Source: Sinonovacula constricta
Lineage: Eukaryota > Mollusca > Bivalvia > Cardiida > Solecurtidae
Direction: 5' to 3'
Assembly: GCA_007844125.1 (NCBI GenBank)
Contig: CM017571.1
Location: 26,006,940 to 26,070,939, forward strand
DNA length: 64,000 bases
Shown: piece by piece, positions 10,301 through 25,300 of the stretch
Position numbering within the stretch: position 1 is the stretch's first letter
How the letters are laid out: each line of letters starts with the position of its first letter
Program-made: the position numbers and the translations under genes
Notes under the pieces: model-generated
What the model saw: the letters and a program-made list of their open reading frames with translations, nothing else
The model's database searches: none
Told to the model about the DNA's origin: nothing

Positions 10301-13300
10301 GGGACAGAAGAGCGATATTTTATTTAAAAAACCAACTAGCAGTACATGTATAATGGAGTTTTCTACCCAACCTCAGGTAAAGGTGATTGTCCAACGATCA
10401 TGCAATTAGTAAAATCACTACAAAATGTGCCGGGTTCTGAGATGGGTAGAGATTCCATCACTTTGATAATAGCTGTAGGTTTCATAAGGCTGTCCAATGC
10501 AATTAGGCTTATTTTCTCTGTAGGTCGGGGTGGGGTGGGGGTATGTGTTTTATACTTCATGACAATTAAAGGTGGTATCCAACAGTTTGGACCCTATTTT
10601 TTCTCTCCTGCAACCAGATAAAACATTGTTACTTAAAATGATTCTGCAAAATGCTGTTCATTCGTGCCCTGTGTCCATGTGAAAAGTAAAGCATGACACC
10701 CCACTTGTCATATTAAAAATGTATTTCTTTCCCAAGCTGCGCTGCACATTTAGCCATTTTTAAACTAAGAAAGCCATGTGATCACAAACCTTTGAGATTA
10801 CATTGATCATCAGGATTATCATTTCTCACATTGATTTCTATTTATATCTAAAATCCTATTGGCCTTATTTGCAGATACGGAAATAATGGACATTTAAAGC
10901 GATATATTTCATGATTTGTACTTTCTAACAATTGTGGTAATGTGGTAAACAGACTTTACTTAAACTAAAGTTTAAGTTTATACAGCAATTATGCACAGAT
11001 GCCCCAGAATAGGGGCTGAATGTTCTTATTAAATGTACATGTATGAGATATATGCAAACTGTTGGTTACCACCTTTAAGGGTAAATAGGACAATTGATCC
11101 ATTTACTTGTACCTCCTTCTATAAGATATATAGCAACATTTCACCTAAAAATAAATTCCTTTCATGTTAATTCTATTTCTATGAAGCTGAAATAAAATTT
11201 TAAATAATGGTCTTCTATTTTAGTGTTGTAAATAAAGTGATTTGTTTAATGAAAGCTGCTGGTACTATATTTAAGCATAATTCTGCCATCATAGATTAAT
11301 ATCATTGTATCAGTTTATTTCTAAGATAATTAGAGGAAATTATTTTTTGTTTTATTTTTTTTGGTCTTGAATTTTGAGATATTCTAGTAAACACACTTTT
11401 TTTGGACATTATCTCAGATGGAAAAGTTGTTTCTGAGTGTCAAGATATAATCAAGGAAATCATTGTTACAATGCCATAGCTACACATTGTCAGGTTTTAA
11501 AGGAAACTTCAAAAGAAGACTGACACAAAATTTGACAAATACCAATAGAGAAAAAAATGATGTTGATAGGGGGGAAAAAGCTGAAATAATACTATAAGTT
11601 ATATAAAGGAGCTTAAATGTGATGGGGGTTTTTAACCTTTTTTTCCCCTAAGTTTTGTGAGCACATGTTTAAATTTGCCACATGTAAATTGAATAAGGTA
11701 TAGTGGTGCCTTAATTGCAATACCATGCCATAACAGCTGTTAGAGTCACCTACTTAACTCATAACCACATAAGCTCAAGTCCCAGAAAGGGCGAGAAAAT
11801 TCATCTGGGTCGACCAGCTGTTTTATGGTGCTCTGGTGGTTCTACCCAGCAATATGTCCTGGGTATTCCTCCGCCACGGAAAGATGCCACTATATTAAAT
11901 AATAATAGTAATTTTAGAGCAACATAACAATAAAATATAATTGGTAAAAAAATGAAGAGCAGACACAATCTATTTCTTGTACTTGTTGGTATTAAGAAGC
12001 AACACACAATCACTTTGCTTTCTCCCAAAGTGACCAAGACAATTACAGCAGTTTGAAGGAGAAATAAAGGAAAAAGCTTTAGAAAAAATACTCTTATTAG
12101 GAGAGTGATAGGAATGTAATGGACATGGCTACTTTATCACTGTCATTAGATTCCTTCTTTTTTTCTATCAAAGTTTATCTGATTCTAATATCGGTATTGT
12201 CTCCTAACTTTGATACAGTGTAGAAAACGGAAAAGATATCTCTTTAGGAAATGGCGTCTAAAAAGAATGAAGTTGTATTGATTAAAGCCTCTCAGAGAAA
12301 ACTGAATTCTTTATATTTTTTTTTCAATTTTGTGGATTGTCATTTAGGGGCCTGCTGCTATGTGATTGATGCTTTTAAGTCGGTAAATGGGGCCAGATTT
12401 ATATTTGTTTCTGCCATGAAATCTTTATACAAAATGGTGTTGAAAATTGGGGATGAAGAAGGATGCTCAATTTCTGTTTGGTTAAGGACTTAATGTGAGA
12501 AGACCTCCAGTTGATCTGCTGTGTGCTGTTGGTTCTAACCAGAGATTTTTCTATACATGGCTATAATGACTGTATTTGTGTCACAGCAATGTGTTTCTAA
12601 ATAAAACAAACAGTAATGTTAGATAAATAAATTTACTCTAAAAGGATTATTGACACACACCAATTACTATATACATACTAGCAATTATAGAGTGAGCTTT
12701 TGATACATTGCTTTAAAAGAAGAGAAATATTTTGGGTAAATTGTTTGGAGTGGGGAAAGATAACATAAAATCTAGATCAACATTTAAATATGCCATACTG
12801 TTAACAGTATTTGGATGATTGATGCATGGAATATCTTGGTCAATTGGCAAAGAGGCTTGCATACGTTCTAAAAGCAATGAACTGATATTTAAATTTCAAT
12901 TCTATTTGTTGTTGTTTTTGTGTGCATTTCATGAAATTGCTTTTCTCGAATTTATACTATCTTGACATATTTAAGTCTTACATACAGATAAAATCTCAAA
13001 CTAAAGTGACATTATTTGAACCATTTACACTTGTTTTGCATTAGTTAAGTTACTTTTTCTTTTTTTTTATTAAATTAAATATGAAATTCAATAATTATGA
13101 CTAAATAAATCAATTAAAACACTATTGTGCATCAGGGACTAATCTAAGGGAATTTCTTAGCAGTTTTCAAAATTTAAGGAAATGTTTACTAAAATTCTTT
13201 ATGGATAATGGCCCCCAGTTTTTTGTCCCCGCCCAAATAAATGGTTTTTAAGATCACTTTTCTAGAATAAAGTTGTTTTTTTTGTGTGTGTATGTTGTTG

Positions 13301-16300
13301 TTTTTACATAATACGAGAAATAACATTGTTAATATGTGATATATTGAATACTGGATCACTAACTGGAGGGGCATGGCATGTTTTCTTAAGACTTGTGTCA
13401 GATAAATGAAATTGCTCTTGTTCTTCTTAATGAGAGAAATTAAATTATTAGAATATATTTTAATTCACAATGTGAATGTTATATAACACAATGTGAATGT
13501 TATTAAATGTAAATGGCAAATTATTTTCTGGCATAAGCTACAGTATATTTATATTGATCCGTTATAAAAAGAGTAAGAAGCATAAATACTATCTAAAGGA
13601 TTTTTTTATGATTGTATCTTAAGCAAGAAATAGTTAATAACAGACTACAGTATACTTTTCATCATACATATTTGCTTATAAGACAAAATTGTGACTTGCC
13701 CACACATTTTATCTAACAGAAAAAATGTCTTCTCTAATAATTATGAAAGTTATAAATACAATATTCTGTCCTCTGTTTCAGCCATATTAAGAAGAAATTG
13801 AGTTGTCCACTAATTACAACAGTTGTAAATACAATATTTTGTAATCTGTTCCAGCCATATTTAGAAGAAATTCGCAACTCTCTGCGAGGCAGATTATTTG
13901 AGAAGAGCCTACAGAGGTATGTAACCAACACTTGTATAATACATTATCTTATTAAGTAATTCAACATGTTATATAATTATATTTAATTATAAAATACTAT
14001 TAAATATATTTTATAGTTATTGTTATATTGGTCTTCCTTATTTATAATGGCAAAATGACTTTGGCGTGTCCTTTTGCAGAGTGGCTAAGCTTGCCAATTC
14101 CAATCACTGGTGCTATTTTGGCTAATTGATTTAGTTAATGTTGAATTATTTGCTTCTAATTTATGAATCAAGAATTAAACTGTAAAATCTATCACTTATT
14201 TTTGTAAAGATTATTTCTCCACTTCACTGTAAGTCTTAGAAATAACCGGTGTCCTTGGTCTGTAATTGAAGTGTAATTTCTTACTTTTCAAAAAATAGCT
14301 GGGTGCTAAATCAATCAAAGTACATATAGTGATATATAACATATTAAACAATAGTTTGGATGGATGTTAATCTGAGTGTCATATTATAAGCACGAAAGTC
14401 ATCCGACACTTCATATAATACAAGCATGAAAAATGTGTCATCCTTATAGGCCTACTTTGATATTGGGAGTATTCAGGGGAGACTATTAACTATTGTCTCT
14501 CATTTAACTCAACATTTACAGTGTTCACGATTACAATGATAATAAATGATTTGTCCCTGGGACCCAGTACAGGTATCTGTAGAATTGTGGGGTCCCATAC
14601 AAATCCTCCAAATCTCTATGAAATTGTACTCACTTTTATCATTATCATGTTGAACATGTAGTTTCATCTTATACAATGGGCTTTGTGAACAATACACAAA
14701 AAGCACATAATTGCAGAATGTCTAAACTGTCCAATAACTACTGAGATTCTGAACATGTTTATGTTTTTAACTGGAACTGGTTATGTCATTTTTGTCCGTA
14801 TTTGGCAAGGTGTGTGTAACTGAAACCGCGACTGGTTACCGTTAATACTGATAAATTGCTACCACTTTTCACATTTATAAAAACCACTTGAAACAGCGGT
14901 ATGTTTATTATACTTCCCAGTATTTCCCAAGCTATTTTTAGTTCAATGAGAATTGCTTTACATTTTCGGAAGAGGCAGATTGAACTGAAAGTCAGGAATA
15001 TTTATGTTGTGTCTGCGGGATGCGTAATACCATTCGAAAATGTATCCCCCAAATTTCAGTGTGTATTTTGGTATGATTACGCCTTAATCACAAATAATGG
15101 ATAACTGATGTCCCCTCATTCGGCTCAACATTTACCAATAACCCTATGTCAGCTCTACATTTACAGATAACCCAATATCAGCTCAACAATTACAGATAAC
15201 CCTATATCAGCTCAACATTTACAGATAACCCTATATCAGCTCAACATATACCAATAGCCATGTGTCAGCTCTACAATTACAGATGGCCCACTATCAGCTC
15301 AACATTTATGGATGACCCTGTCAGCTCAACATTTACAGATAACCCTATATCAGCTCAACATTTACCAATAGCCATATGTCAGCTCTACATTTACAGATAA
15401 CACTATATCAGCTCAACATTTATTGATGACCCTATGTCAGCTTAACATTTATGGATGTTCCTATATCAGCTTTGCATTTACAGATAACCCTATATCAGCT
15501 CAACATTTACTGATGACCCTATGTCTGCTTAACATTTCCTGATGACCCTGTGTTAGCTTAACATTTCCTGATGACCCTGTGTTAGCTTAACATTTGCTGA
15601 TGACCCTATGTCTGCTTAACATTTACTGATGACTTTGTGTCAGCTCAACATTTGCTGATGACCCTGTGTCAGCTTAACATTTCCTGATGACCCTATGTCA
15701 CCTCACTGTTTACTGATCACCCTGTGTCAGCTCTGCATTTACTGATGACTTTATGTCAGCATTACCAGATGACATCCAAAGCCTAAACATTAATTTTGAT
15801 CTTAACACTTGCAGTCTGATTACTAGGCACATAATTTACTTCTCCAAACCAATAATTCATTTGTCTTTACACATTTATTAAGATTGAATCACCAAAGGAA
15901 CTATATCCTGGTTATAAAACATGTCCAAGGACACAAGAAATCGAAATCCTGTCATAATAAAATAACTCTAATCATCTCTTGAACTGACAAAGAATATATA
16001 GTCAATGGGGATACCCAATAAAATGATCTACTGTCAACATCATGACTCAGAAGGTTGAATTATGCTTTGAAATGAATTAACCTAAATGATAATAACAATT
16101 CACAAATGATAAAGGAAACCATAACCCAAACAATGAACTGAAATAATATCTAGAAAAAATCAAAGTGCTGCAAGTACCGTAGTAGACACTGCATCAGTGA
16201 ATTAATCATATTATGACACAGAGTGAACTGGTATGAATAAATTGTTCTGTATATTTGTTGAGTTTCCCTTCTCAGAACCCAGCCAGATGTTCACCAACTT

Positions 16301-19300
16301 TAACATGGGAGAGTGGGTCACTATGGCCCTATGCTGGTTACATGTACGTCAAACATAGTATGTTTACTAGATGCTGTCTTTCTAATTGCACTGGGTGGTG
16401 ATTTATTTATTAATACAAAATTCATTTAGTGTCACATTTTGAAATCACAGTTGCATTTAGTTTAACCATGCTTGACATTTTTATGTAAATATTTGATGAT
16501 TTTGTCATGCTATGGTAGTATTTTAATTGTTGTGTCGTTCGTTTCTTATCCTACTATTGAAAAATTGGACATAATTTATGTCAAGCTGGAGACAATTATT
16601 GTCTTTAATTGTTAAGATGACAGCTTCCTGTGTGGAGCAGTAAAACTAAATCTAAATAGCTTAATCAGTGTCATTTTTTTCACCGATTTGAAGGAAAATA
16701 AGCTTGCCAAGAGAGAAACACAAAATTAAATCTATAATAGAAGTGGTGTACTCCCTTTTCCCCATCCCTGTGAAATTTAATGAGTCGATTGGCCCCAGAG
16801 ACAAAACCAAAATTAATAGTTCAGTTACACCAGTCACCAAAATTAGCATTTGGATTTTGGATATTCATTGCCCCAAAACACATTTAACATGTCGAAGTTT
16901 GGTTTCAGAAACAACAACATCTTTTTAAGGTTTATTGTTTGTTATTGTACTGTAATTGGAGGCACTATCTGTGCAAAATCCAACCAATTTCTTTCTGAAC
17001 TCACTTTTAAGATCCAGAAACAAAACACTTGCCGTGAAAATATAAGAGTAGTTCCTCGACTGGTTGCCCCGGTGTCAGGATAATGTGACTGGGAGTGGAA
17101 TCATGCCAGGTGTTCATGTCATGCTATTCATAGTGAAGGCAGCATTATTTCAGCTTCATGTGGACACCATCTCCAGATAACTAAAATACTGTTGGTGGGA
17201 TGATAATCCAATGAAAAAAATTGTCCTGGATAGCGCGGGGTGGGGGGATCCTTGCTTTGCCCTGCTTTCAGAGGTTGTGGTACATTAAAATAAAGCAAGA
17301 ATAAAACAGTTTTGGAAATGAAGTGTCCCTCTGAGCCTGGTGGTCCTTTAATGAGGTTTTACTGTAATTAAATTTTGTGGGATCAAAAAGTATATCACTA
17401 GGTCGGAACCTAGAAACACTAGCATTTTTTCTAGCAGTAATATCTGTTGCAAGTGCATAAAATTACAAGGAAATAATGCAGAATTGTGGATTGCTAACTG
17501 TGTACCCGGTCGAGATAAAGATTGTAGAATTATACCACATTTTCTCTTAACTGTTGTTTTTTTTCTGCTCTTAAATCAAAGATATTTAAGATAATACCTT
17601 TCATCCTTTCTGTCAGATTGCTCATGATTACATCTGAAGTGTTGCATGCAATTTCCTTTGCTTCCCTGGTAGAGGAGTGGAGGTAATGGCATATAGGACA
17701 GAAACAGTGACAGTGGGGTGCATACTGGAAACAGGTTCTCTTTCCCCCCCTTCTGTCCGTCTGTGTGTCCATCCAGACACACAATTTTGTCCCAGCTGCT
17801 TGTCCTATGTTTTTGTGATAACTGAAAATTTAAGCTGGATGCCTCCATGATGTCCACTATTGTGATACTACAAGGTATTTAAAATTAGGACAACAGCAGT
17901 TGGTGTTGGTGTGTAGAACTGTCATACTGCAGGGACATGTACATGTAATTATCTCATTTTACTGCTGACATTAATTATTCACGGTAAAATATTCCTAAGG
18001 CTTTGTAATACCTGGATTCATTACTTTGTCTTTGTTGACACGTCCATCAGTAAATACTATTTTCCGTAATCACATAATAATCTTACGGTTTGAATGATTA
18101 AGTATTGATTTTGGTCGAGGAGTCCACTAAGTTGAATACTTTGTTGGGAAGGATCATTATATATATAATCACCAGTTAATTAATTACCTTGATAATAAGT
18201 ATTTATTCTTGTGTTATTGATTTTCCTCCCATTTGACCTTATTCTAATGGTTGTTTGTTAATTTGCACATATACAACATACTTACACACGAAAAAAAATG
18301 GTCATTGAGGGAAATTACTAATTTTTTTAAATGCTTATAGAAAGTGGAGAGCCTTTCATTCAAAGAACAAAAATCATTGTAAAAAAAAAAAAAAAAAGGG
18401 CTTTGTAAAACTGGCAGAAAAATAACTGGAAAATACCAACAAAAATAAAAAAGCTTTCCACAGACATACAAAATTACCAAAGAGACTAAAAGAACCTTCT
18501 ATAGTCATAGTCCTTGTAAAAACTGAATTTGAATGATTAAAAAAATAACTTTCCACAGACATAGAAAATGACTGTTTAATTACTAGAAAATATAGAGAGC
18601 TTCCCCTAGCCCTACATACAATGTGTAAAGTACCTAGAGAAAATACAAAAGCCTTCCAAAGACATACCAAAATAACCAATAGTTAAATTAGCAATCAGAG
18701 CATACATGAAAAGCACTTAATTCTTGAAAATGAAAGCAAAGGAAGATTTCCTTTTCTATGTATTTCTATTTTCAGCATTTAATGATGTTGAGTTTTTCCA
18801 ATTTTGTCCAGTTTTGTTTCAAATTAACAAATTATCCCCCACACCTATGCAGTGCCCACCTATTCACTATTATCCAGCTTAATTTTTTAACAATTATGGA
18901 AAGCCTAAGTCATCTATTAACAACTACATAGAAAGCAAATAGGCCTTGCTTAAGACTTCAACAAGTTGTATAGATCCTGATCAGACAGCTCCTAGCAGGA
19001 GCTTGCTTTAATGGCTCTACACGTATTACCTAAGCTTGATCAAGTGAAGCTTTTCAAGTTATAGGCATTGAAAATCAGAATTTAGCTTTATCTGTCTTTA
19101 CACTGTGATTCCAGTGGGAGGTTAATGGGTTGTGGGAAGGAAGTCAGGGTGGGGTGGGTCTAGCCAGCTGGACATGCCTAAGGCTGCACTGGTATCAGGA
19201 TAGGTGTGGGGATTAGAGTGTTACTGACCAATGGCAGTGCAGTACGCCCATGTGCATCAAGTGTGACTAATTGTTTTATGACTTCTTCACTTATGACACC

Positions 19301-22300
19301 ACTATGTACAGTAAACTTATCAAGTGTCCAGCCGTGATATCACAGCATAGTTTCTATGTGAGCTAGGGGGAACTCTAAAGAGGGCCATTTTCAACACCTT
19401 TAGAGGGTTAAATCTAGCCCTTTCTGTTGCCATGTGTGGGCAGACGTAAAAGTGCTCCCAGACATGGAACATTACAAGTGCTGTTCATGTCTGTCACATA
19501 ATGTAACTGAACACCAAGACTGAGAAACAAAAAAAATCAATGCACAAGGTCATCCTAACTCTGCATGTGTATAATTATACTGACAGTCAAATTAGCATAC
19601 CTCTTGTAATTTTCTGTGAAAAAATGTAATATTGGTTTTATTTTAAGCTCACCTAAGCACAATGTGCTCAAGGTGAGCTTTTCTGATACGCCTTCATCCG
19701 TTGTCAACATTCCTGTGAACACTCTAGAGGCCACAGTTTTTATCCAACCTTCACCAAACTTGGTCAGAATGTTTGCATGAAATCTTGGATGTGTTCATTA
19801 TTGGGTCACCTGGGATCAAAAAGTAGGTCACCAGGTCAAATTTTAGAAAAAACTTGTGAACACACTAGAGACCACATTTGTAGCCCAAGCTTCACCAAAC
19901 TTGGTCAGAACATGTGCCTGCATGAAGTCTTGGATGAGTTCATAACTGGGTCATGTGAAGTCAAACAGTAGGTCACTGTGTCAAATCATAGAAAAAGCTT
20001 GTGAACTTACTAGAGGCCACATTTATGGCCAATCTTCATCAAACTTGGTCAGAATGTTTTTTCTGCATGAAATCTTGGATGAGTTTGTTTTTGGGTCATG
20101 TAAGGTCAAACAGTTGGTCACTAGGTCAAATCTTTCAAAAAGCTTCTGAACACGCTAGGGGCCCTTTTTATGGCCCAATATTCGCCAAACTTGATCAGAG
20201 TGTTTGACTGCATGAAATCTTGGATGAGTTTATAACTGGTTCACGTGGGGTCAAAAGTAGGTCACTAGGTCAAATCATAGAAAAAGCTTGTGAACTTACT
20301 AGAGGCTACATTTACAGCTAATCTTCATCAAACTTGGTCAAAATGTTTGTCTGCATAAAATCCTGGACAAGTTCTTTATTGGGTTATGTGGGGTAAAAAA
20401 GAGGTCACTAGGTAAGATTTCAGAAAAAGCATGTGAACACACTAGAGACCACATTTATAGCCCAATCTTTACTTAACATGGCCAGAATGTTTGCCTGCAA
20501 GAAATCTTAGGTGAGTTTGTAACAAGATTACGTGGGGTCAACAACTAGGTCACTAGGTCAAATTTTAGAAAAACCTTTTGAAAACACTTAGAGGCCACGT
20601 TGATGGCCCAATCTTCTCCAAACTTGGCCAGAATGTTTGCCAGTATGAAATCTTACATATGTTTTGAAGTGGGTCATGTAGATTTAGTAGGTTACTATGT
20701 AAAATTCCAGAAAATGTTATCAGCCCAGTGGCCACACTAATAGTCCAATCTTCACCAAAGATTTCTAAAGAAAATAGCTCTTAATTACATGATGCCAGAT
20801 ATGAGCCTACTAAAAGCCTGTGTCCTCAGGTGAGCGATTAAGGGCCATCATGGCCCTCTTGTTTGTTTTAGCTGTTTAAAATGATGTATCTGTCTATACA
20901 TTAAATATACATTGACATATAATGTGTATGCTAAATGATATAACTTTTTTAACAGATTATAAGGTAAATGATACATGGCATTTATTTTTGGTTTTATAAA
21001 CAATTTATGTACTAAATGATAATTTGCTTATTTGATTTATAGCAATTTGAATAGTTTATATGCTAAATGGTTTGGGGTATATTCCTTTATAGCTTTTAGA
21101 ACAGATTGAAGGCTAAATGATAATTGCCTTATTTATTAATAGCTATATGAACAGTTTATAGTTCTTCTTAAGCATTGATAATTCTTCTTCCCAAATGTTT
21201 TTACAAGCCTAGATAGTTTTTCACAAGCCTGGATAGTCTTCAAAAGCCTAGATAGTTCTTCACAAGCCAGGATAGTCTTCACAAGCCTAGATAGTTCATC
21301 ACAAGCCTAGATAGTCTTAACAAGCCTAGAAAGTTCTTTATAAGCCTAGATAGTTTCACAAGCCAATATAGTTCATCACATATGTTGATATTTCATCACA
21401 AGCCTAGAAAGTTTTTTCCAAGTGTAGATAGTTCTTCACAAGCCTAGTTAGTCTTTACAAGCCTAGGTTATTCATCACATATGTTGATGGTTCATCACAA
21501 GCCTAGATAGTTCTTCACAAGCCTAGATACTTCTTCAGAAGCCTAGATAGTCATTACAAGCCCTGATAGTTTTTCACAAGCCTAGATAGTCTTCACAAGC
21601 CTGGATAGTTCTTCACAAGCCTAGATAGTCTTCACAAGCCTAGATAGTTCTTCACAAGCCTAGATAGTTTTCACAAGCCTAGATTGTTCTTTACAAGCCT
21701 AGATAGTCTTCACAAGCCTAGATAGTTCTTCAGAATCCTGGATAGTTCTTCACAAGCCTAGATAGCTCACAAGCCTATATAGTTCATCACATATGTTGAT
21801 AGTTCATTACAAGCCTAGATAGTTCTTCACAAGCCTAGATAGTTCTTCACAAGCCTAGATAGCTAATCCCATATGTTGATAGTTCATCCCAAGCCTAGAT
21901 AGATTACAAGTCTAGATAGTTTTTCACAAGTCTAGATAGATCTTCACAAGCCTATATAGTTCATCACATATGTTGATAGTTCATTACAAGCCTTGATAGT
22001 TCTTTACAAGCCTTGATAGTTCTTCACAAAGCCAGATAGTTATTAACAAGCATAGTAAGGTCTTCACAAGCCTAGATAGTTCATCCCATATGTTGATAGT
22101 TCATCAAGCTTAGATAGTTTACAAGTCTAGATAGTTCTTTACCAGCCTTGATAGTTCTTCACAAACCCATATAGCTCTTCACAAGCGTAGTAAGGTTGTT
22201 CCAAGCCTAGATAGTTTTTCCCAAGACAAGATAGTTCTTCACAAGCCTAGAAAGTTCTTCAAAAGCCTAGATACTTCTGTCTAAGCATAAATTGTTCTTT

Positions 22301-25300
22301 ACAAGCATAGATTGTTCTTCATAAGTGTTGATTATTTATCACAAGCCTAGATAAAACTTCACGATCCTAGATTGTTCTTTTCAAACCAATTTAGAATGAT
22401 TTACGCAGGAACAGGCAGACAGACAGAGAACAAAACTTTCTCATTTTCAAAATAAAAAAATGGTTTAGTTTTATATCCATTGTGTCAAGGTATTTTCATT
22501 TTTTTTACATATGTAAGAAGTTATCTTAGTTTTTTTTTTAATATGCTTATTTTTATTATAATGCTCAATGACTTTTAATTGTTCTGATCTCATTTAACAA
22601 AACACATTTTTACAGGCATTTTTAATAGTATAAAAGGGGAAAAATCATAATACCTCTACAATTAATATCTACCAAATACTAACATAGGAAGGAACACATT
22701 TAAAAATAATTTGAATAATATCTTATGATTAATAAAAAGAAGGAATGCTGACAAGGAGACCTTATCTGTCCTTGGTTCAATGATGTGCTTATGGTATAAA
22801 GTCTGCAAATGAAAATGAACACTCAAATCCCATAAGCTATTATATGAAAGAGCATGTTGCATAATTGCTTGAAGTTTTCCTTTTTAATGTTAAATGTCAC
22901 AAACCATAGAAGCCTTTTCTTTTAGAAAGAAATACAAATCATCTTCCAAGGCAATAATGGTGTCCTTGACTGAGGAGATGAAGACACAAGCATTTTATCA
23001 TTGCTGTGAATTTTTAGTTCCGTGAAAGTAGAGAATGTGTAATTAAGGAAGTTTTTCATGTAAGCTTTCAGTGGTTAGTGACTCTTGTGAGGCTAGTATC
23101 AGGGTCTTCCTGCACATATAGATGTTGAAAAAACACCAAACTTAAGTTTGAAGTGTGCATTAAGGCAGAAACAGAAACAAAAATAAACCAAAGTAAACCA
23201 GAGTGACTTCCCTTTAGCAATAAATTTCTATGTCTTCTTTTTAGCAATAAATTTCTATTCATTTGTGAATTCTCTTTATCATCCATTATGTATTCTGTGG
23301 AGTATTCTCCTTGACAGCCTGGTGGCAGATAATGCACACAAGAAGGCCTTATCTAACTCAACGGTTTTAATGATGTGCTAATGGTATGGAGTCTGCAATT
23401 GAAAATGGACACTTAAATCCCATAGGCTATTATATAACAGAACATGCTGCATAATTACTTCACTGTGGGGTTTTATCGTTTTTATGTATGATCTCATAGA
23501 AAATGGAAAACATGTGTAATCAGATAAACTGGGGATAGAAAATAAAAATGGTAATTCAAACAGCAGTGTGTCAGTATGGAAATATGATTGACAGAATGAT
23601 GACAATATATTGTCTATATAAATTAAAAATTCTAGCAATTGAATAAATAACCCTTAGCTTGCTACATTGTCTTAAAAACATATGCTAAATTCCCAGGGTT
23701 TCTTACTTTAATATTATGTAAGTTATCAGGGTTGATATACTTCTAATAGTGTAGATCCTGATCAGACAGCTCACTGCAGGAATCAACACTATAGTAAGTT
23801 GTCAGGGTTGATATACTTATAATAGTGTAGATCCTGATCAGACAGCTCACTGCAGGAATCTACACTATTGTAAGTTGTCAGGGTTGATATACTTATAATA
23901 GTGTAGATCCTGATCAGACAGCTCACTGCAGGAATCTACACTATTGTAAGTTGTCAGGGTTGATATACTTATAATAGTGTAGATCCTGATCAGACAGCTC
24001 ACAGCAGGAATCTACACTATTGTAAGTTGTCAGGGTTGATATATTTCTAATAGTGTAGATCCTGATCAGACAGCTCACTGCAGGAATCAACACTATAGTG
24101 AGTTGTCAGGGTTGATATACTTCTAATAGTGTAGATCCTGATCAGACAGCTCACAGCAGGAATCTACACTATTGTAAGTTGTCAGGGTTGATATACTTAT
24201 AATAGTGTAGATTCTGATCAGACAGCTCACAGCAGGAATCTACACTATTGCAAGTTGTCAGGGTTGATATACTTATAATAGTGTAGATCCTGATCAGACA
24301 GCTCACTGCAGGAATCTACACTATTGTAAGTTGTCAGGGTTGATATACTTATAATAGTGTAGATCCTGATCAGACAGCTCACTGCAGGAATCTACACTAT
24401 TGCAAGTTGTCAGGGTTGATATACTTATAATAGTGTAGATCCTGATCAGACAGCTCACAGCAGGAATCTACACTATTGCAAGTTGTCAGGGTTGATATAC
24501 TTATAATAGTGTAGATCCTGATCAGACAGCTCACAGCAGGAATCTACACTATTGTAAGTTGTCAGGGTTGATATATTTCTAATAGTGTAGATCCTGATCA
24601 GACAGCTCACTGCAGGAATCAACACTATAGTGAGTTGTCAGGGTTGATATACTTCTAATAGTGTAGATCCTGATCAGACAGCTCACAGCAGGAATCTACA
24701 CTATTGTAAGTTGTCAGGGTTGATATACTTATAATAGTGTAGATTCTGATCAGACAGCTCACAGCAGGAATCTACACTATTGCAAGTTGTCAGGGTTGAT
24801 ATACTTATAATAGTGTAGATCCTGATCAGACAGCTCACTGCAGGAATCTACACTATTGCAAGTTGTCAGGGTTGATATACTTATAATAGTGTAGATCCTG
24901 ATCAGACAGCTCACAGCAGGAATCTACACTATTGTAAGTTGTCAGGGTTGATATACTTATAATAGTGTAGATCCTCATCAGACAGCTCACTGCAGGAATC
25001 AACACTATAGTGAGTTGTCAGGGTTGATATACTTCTAATAGTGTAGATCCTGATCAGACAGCTCACTGCAGGAATCTACACTATTGTAAGTTGTCAGGGT
25101 TGATATACTTATAATAGTGTAGATTCTGATCAGACAGCTCACAGCAGGAATCTACACTATTGTAAGTTGTCAGGGTTGATATACTTATAATAGTGTAGAT
25201 CCAGATCAGACAGCTCACTGCAGGAATCTACACTATTGTAAGTTATCAGGGTTGATATACTTATAATAGTGTAGATTCTGATCAGACAGCTCACAGCAGG

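Noticed and set aside
12251..12493. 80-codon plus-strand open frame starting [14 protein letters not shown]
   Set aside because: No splice context, no recognisable domain and low-complexity stretches; not distinguishable from chance.
19777..20207. Overlapping open frames with repeated HEVLDEF-like peptides
   Set aside because: They lie in the tandem core of the pearl-like element and the same peptides recur in other copies; no known protein family.
22750..23466. LTR retrotransposon with direct terminal repeats
   Set aside because: The 120-bp direct repeats lack TG...CA ends, a primer-binding site or any coding sequence between them.
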